This document shows positions 6,022-7,769 of a stretch of 7,769 nucleotides of DNA, piece after piece. Source of the stretch: Candidatus Woesearchaeota archaeon. Lineage in GTDB: Archaea; Nanoarchaeota; Nanoarchaeia; Woesearchaeales; UBA11576. The notes under the pieces were generated by a model. It searched no databases. It was not told the origin of the DNA and saw nothing but the letters and a program-made list of their open reading frames with translations. A program made the position numbers and the translations under genes. How positions within the stretch are numbered: position 1 is the first letter of the stretch; each line of letters starts with the position of its first letter. The stretch lies in contig DUGW01000114.1 in assembly GCA_013331125.1 (NCBI GenBank), positions 1 through 7,769 of the forward strand, read 5' to 3'.

Positions 6022-6144
6022 GACTAAATCAAGAAGTTCCTGCTTTATATTGACTGTTGTGAAGAAATTATTATGTTAGAGAGCATAGGATATTTAAATG
6101 TTATAATGTGTGTCCTGACAAATCAATCAGTAGGCCTTCAAGAC
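6022..6144 (-). promoter_or_regulatory. AT-rich intergenic promoter region for the 381-residue orphan gene
   Basis: Read leftward, ATATAAAG (6050-6043) sits 26 nt before the ATG at 6021, an ideal archaeal TATA position for a leaderless transcript. A second AT core with palindrome ATTTAAAT (6092-6099) lies further upstream and could be an alternative promoter or regulator site. No terminator-like T-run for the upstream leftward genes is evident, so some readthrough is possible. Confidence 0.5.
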
Positions 6145-6417
6145 TTATCTTTTCACGAACAGCCCGCACCAGCATCTTCCCTGTGATGCCCATGTGCTGT
6201 GTATCTTGAAGTTGCATGGGCACAGCAGTCCTATGTCTGTCTCTTTTGTCCCGTCCCTCACCCTGCACGGGCAGAACTTGTAACCGAAGTTCTTCTCATT
6301 GCTCATCACACCGTCTGCGAGCATGTCGACCATCTCTGTCTTTGGGTTAAGCATGAAATCGTTCTTCTCTGCGAATCTTTCCCACGCTTTCTTCAATTCT
6401 TCTTTTGTCCATGACAT
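6145..6417 (-). CDS. ftrB: Ferredoxin-thioredoxin reductase catalytic (beta) chain homolog
   Basis: This 90-residue protein belongs to the FeThRed_B family. In the known enzyme a [4Fe-4S] cluster next to a redox-active disulfide takes electrons from ferredoxin and reduces thioredoxin. All six family cysteines are present in three CxC pairs: CPC (49-51), CPC (66-68) and CWC (82-84), followed by GLF. By family logic Cys51 and Cys84 would form the disulfide and the other four would bind the cluster. The middle residue of the last pair is Trp, where plant and cyanobacterial enzymes have His. No variable-chain gene is nearby, as is normal for archaeal homologs. The frame is open upstream to 6486, but the start is set at the ATG at 6417, which overlaps the stop of the rubredoxin gene (TGATG), implying translational coupling. 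Partner choice (thioredoxin, glutaredoxin or the neighbouring diiron proteins) is unknown. Symbol given by family. Confidence 0.9.
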   Translation of the reverse strand: MSWTKEELKKAWERFAEKNDFMLNPKTEMVDMLADGVMSNEKNFGYKFCPCRVRDGTKETDIGLLCPCNFKIHSTWASQGRCWCGLFVKR

Positions 6418-6566
6418 CACTCTAACCCCATCACCATCTTTGCCTCTTTCTGTTCCACCTCGACATAGGCATTTTTTGCCTGGCATGTCGGGCAGGTCTC
6501 AGGCCCTGCATCACCATAATGTATGTCATTGCAGATATTGCATCTCCAGAATCTTTTTGCTGCCAT
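6417..6566 (-). CDS. Stand-alone rubredoxin-like domain protein, 49 residues
   Basis: This short gene encodes a rubredoxin-type iron-binding domain resembling the C-terminal domain of rubrerythrins. Two CxxC knuckles are present, Cys9/Cys12 (WRCNIC) and Cys25/Cys28 (PETCPTC), with HYGDAGPE between them as in rubrerythrin tails (xHxGxxxPExCPxC). At 49 residues it is close to the minimum for a one-iron rubredoxin and has a short Lys/Met-rich tail. The likely role is one-electron transfer in the cytoplasm. The ATG at 6566 has a strong GGAGGT ribosome binding site (6579-6574) with a 7-nt spacer and a TATA box further upstream. The stop TGA shares its A with the ATG of the ferredoxin-thioredoxin reductase chain, so the two are translated together. 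The rubrerythrin-like gene just upstream lacks such a domain, so this may supply it in trans. A zinc-ribbon reading is possible but less likely. Confidence 0.85.
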   Translation of the reverse strand: MAAKRFWRCNICNDIHYGDAGPETCPTCQAKNAYVEVEQKEAKMVMGLE

Positions 6567-6629
6567 AGATATTACCTCCGATGATGTTTGCTGTGAAGGC
6601 AGTACAGATATAAGGTTTTCTATGGCGCC
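6567..6629 (-). promoter_or_regulatory. Internal promoter and ribosome binding site of the rubredoxin-FTR gene pair
   Basis: Between the rubrerythrin-like stop (6630) and the rubredoxin start are 63 bases. Read leftward, CTTATATC (6614-6607) is a TATA box candidate that predicts a start near 6584. GGAGGT at 6579-6574 is then 7 nt before the ATG. The pair can thus be transcribed separately from the upstream diiron genes, although no terminator separates them. Confidence 0.45.
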
Positions 6630-7124
6630 CTAAGCGATGTCAAAGGACACCACTCCCAATACTGAGAATCCTAACCTCTCTATCTCCTGCTTGTGTATCA
6701 GCTCTTCTTTTGCAAGTTTGGTCCAGAATGCCTTCAGCAGGGGGTCTTGCTCTTTTATTGACAGCCCCTGATAGAATGCCATGCCCTCTTTTTCGAGGTC
6801 CATTGATTTGTTGAACATCTTCATGACTGAATGCTTGTGCTCTTTCACGAACCTGACATCTTTCTCCTTGAATATCGGCACTTCCAGATGCAGTTGGTTG
6901 AACTGTTTTGCAGCCTTCTGTATCAATGCTGGATCCTCCTCGATAAGTCCTTTCTCCACTGCCTGCAGTGCCTCCTTATGGCTTGTCTCTGCCTCTACCA
7001 GGAACTTGAACAGCACCTGCACATGCTCGTTCCTGACCTCTTCAAGTACGCGTCTGTAGAACTTGAGTCCTGCGTCTTCCAGCCCTATCGCAAACCTCAC
7101 ACCGTCCAATAGTCTTGTGCTCAT
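6630..7124 (-). CDS. Rubrerythrin-like diiron ferritin-superfamily protein without rubredoxin domain
   Basis: This 164-residue protein is a four-helix ferritin-like domain made of two repeats. Each repeat carries one carboxylate helix and one ExxH helix: Glu16 in LEDAGLKFY (15-23) with Glu46xxHis49, then Glu111 in LEKEGMAFY (110-118) with Glu141xxHis144. These are the expected ligands of a non-haem diiron site, used by the family to reduce hydrogen peroxide or oxygen. Classical rubrerythrin continues into a C-terminal rubredoxin domain. Here the protein ends after a short hydrophobic tail (SVLGVVSFDIA), and a separate rubredoxin gene follows 63 nt downstream. The ATG at 7124 has GAGGT (7136-7132) at a 7-nt spacing. 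The start lies 19 nt after the stop of the upstream ferritin-cupredoxin gene, so the two are very likely one transcript. Residues 103-157 match that neighbour over 55 positions without gaps (24 identical). A peroxidase role is inferred from the family. Confidence 0.85.
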   Translation of the reverse strand: MSTRLLDGVRFAIGLEDAGLKFYRRVLEEVRNEHVQVLFKFLVEAETSHKEALQAVEKGLIEEDPALIQKAAKQFNQLHLEVPIFKEKDVRFVKEHKHSVMKMFNKSMDLEKEGMAFYQGLSIKEQDPLLKAFWTKLAKEELIHKQEIERLGFSVLGVVSFDIA

Positions 7125-7143
7125 CAGCCTTACCTCGCAATGT

Positions 7144-7769
7144 TTATCCTAATGGATCATCATCCTTCTTCTTTGTTCTCTTCAGCTTTCCTTCTTCTGT
7201 CTCCTTGACCACAATCCTCCCTCTCATGTCCTTCCATCCTGAACCTGCAGGGACATTGTTGAAGAATTCGAATTCTCCTGGCTGGTCTGGGAATATCTCT
7301 GCTATGACCAGCTCTCCTTGTGTCAGGTATTCCTTGATCGCGTATGTCGGGCATACTATCCCGTATGATTTGTCCACCCCTTTCATCTTGAGTATGAGCT
7401 TGACTCCCTCGTCGACCTCTATGGTCTCTGGGTTGAACTTCACATTCTCTGCGTTGAGCTCGATCTCTTTCAGCGGTCTTGGTTTGTAATCATCAAGTGT
7501 CTCTACTTCGTCATCATCTCCGAAATTCATGCCGAAAACTTCCAGCCCCATACCTTCGAGCGCCTTCTTGTGTCCCAGCTCTTCTTTTGCCATCCTTATG
7601 AAGAAGTCCTTCAGGTCAGGGTCTTTCTGTGTCTCTGAGAGCTGCAGGTATAGCTCTATGGACATGAGTTCTCCTTTTATCGCCTTGTTGAACATCTCTG
7701 TCACTGCTGCTGAGCCGTCAAGCACATCTTTGAACTTCTCTTTGGTGAATATCTGCTGCTCATCTGGCA
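7144..7769 (-). CDS. Ferritin-like (rubrerythrin-type) domain fused to a cupredoxin-like domain, 5' end off the window
   Basis: The frame is open to the right edge, so the N-terminus is missing; 207 residues are visible, numbered here from the first complete codon at 7767. A GTG at 7725 could start it but has no ribosome binding site, and the upstream codons read as protein. Residues about 25-79 form a ferritin-like helix pair with Glu33 and Glu63xxHis66, the ligand set of half a four-helix diiron bundle. The rest of the bundle may lie off the window or come from a partner subunit. After an acidic linker (about 80-95), residues 101-188 form a cupredoxin-like fold of the cytochrome-oxidase-II/plastocyanin type. 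The usual copper ligands are replaced: His by Lys133, the two Cys by Asn170 and Ala174, His by Trp178. Only Met181 remains. A Lys-rich tail ends the protein. It is probably co-transcribed with the rubrerythrin-like gene 19 nt downstream. No secretion signal is visible in the part shown. Confidence 0.8.
   Translation of the reverse strand, partial: PDEQQIFTKEKFKDVLDGSAAVTEMFNKAIKGELMSIELYLQLSETQKDPDLKDFFIRMAKEELGHKKALEGMGLEVFGMNFGDDDEVETLDDYKPRPLKEIELNAENVKFNPETIEVDEGVKLILKMKGVDKSYGIVCPTYAIKEYLTQGELVIAEIFPDQPGEFEFFNNVPAGSGWKDMRGRIVVKETEEGKLKRTKKKDDDPLG

Noticed and set aside
6418..6486. N-terminal extension of the ferredoxin-thioredoxin reductase chain with a CLC motif.
   Set aside because: It is the out-of-frame reading of the rubredoxin-like gene. 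The ATG at 6417 gives the normal family length and overlaps the rubredoxin stop.
7144..7725. Reading the fusion gene as complete with the GTG start at 7725.
   Set aside because: No ribosome binding site precedes the GTG and the frame stays open to the edge. I treat the gene as cut by the window, though a GTG start cannot be fully excluded.

Overview
The window looks like a piece of an archaeal genome, probably an anaerobe. This rests on three kinds of evidence. First, TATA-box promoters sit about 26 nt upstream of starts, and two genes (790 and 6021) look leaderless. Second, other genes carry GGAGG/GAGGTG ribosome binding sites. Third, the protein families fit: a stand-alone ferredoxin-thioredoxin reductase catalytic chain, rubrerythrin-like proteins and a flavoredoxin-type flavin protein. 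Many lineage-restricted coiled-coil proteins of unknown function would suit a DPANN-type archaeon, such as a Woesearchaeota-like lineage, but that placement is a guess.

Left part (1-2308). A coiled-coil protein is read leftward off the window edge. It diverges from a small class I methyltransferase through a short intergenic region with a perfect dyad over a TATA box. A five-segment membrane protein of the DUF1189 type follows, behind a promoter with two direct repeats spaced one helical turn apart.

Middle part (2309-4875). A flavin-reductase-like protein and a 331-residue unknown protein form a probable two-gene unit. Next is a 322-base gap without a protein gene. It holds a GC-rich element with nested inverted repeats (3916-4088), which looks like a structured RNA gene or a small repeat element, and a short tandem motif. 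A 208-residue coiled-coil protein with its own promoter and T-rich terminator closes this part.

Right part (4876-7769), all leftward. A 381-residue orphan protein has its own promoter. Upstream of it is a four-gene redox cluster. In transcription order this is: a ferritin-like domain fused to a cupredoxin-like domain that has lost most copper ligands; a two-repeat rubrerythrin-like diiron protein without a rubredoxin domain; a separate 49-residue rubredoxin domain; and the ferredoxin-thioredoxin reductase catalytic chain, whose start overlaps the rubredoxin stop (TGATG). The first two proteins are paralogous over 55 residues without gaps. A plausible reading is a peroxide or oxygen-defence and thiol-redox module, with the rubredoxin or the FeS protein passing electrons to the diiron proteins. 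The families support this; the sequence alone does not prove it.
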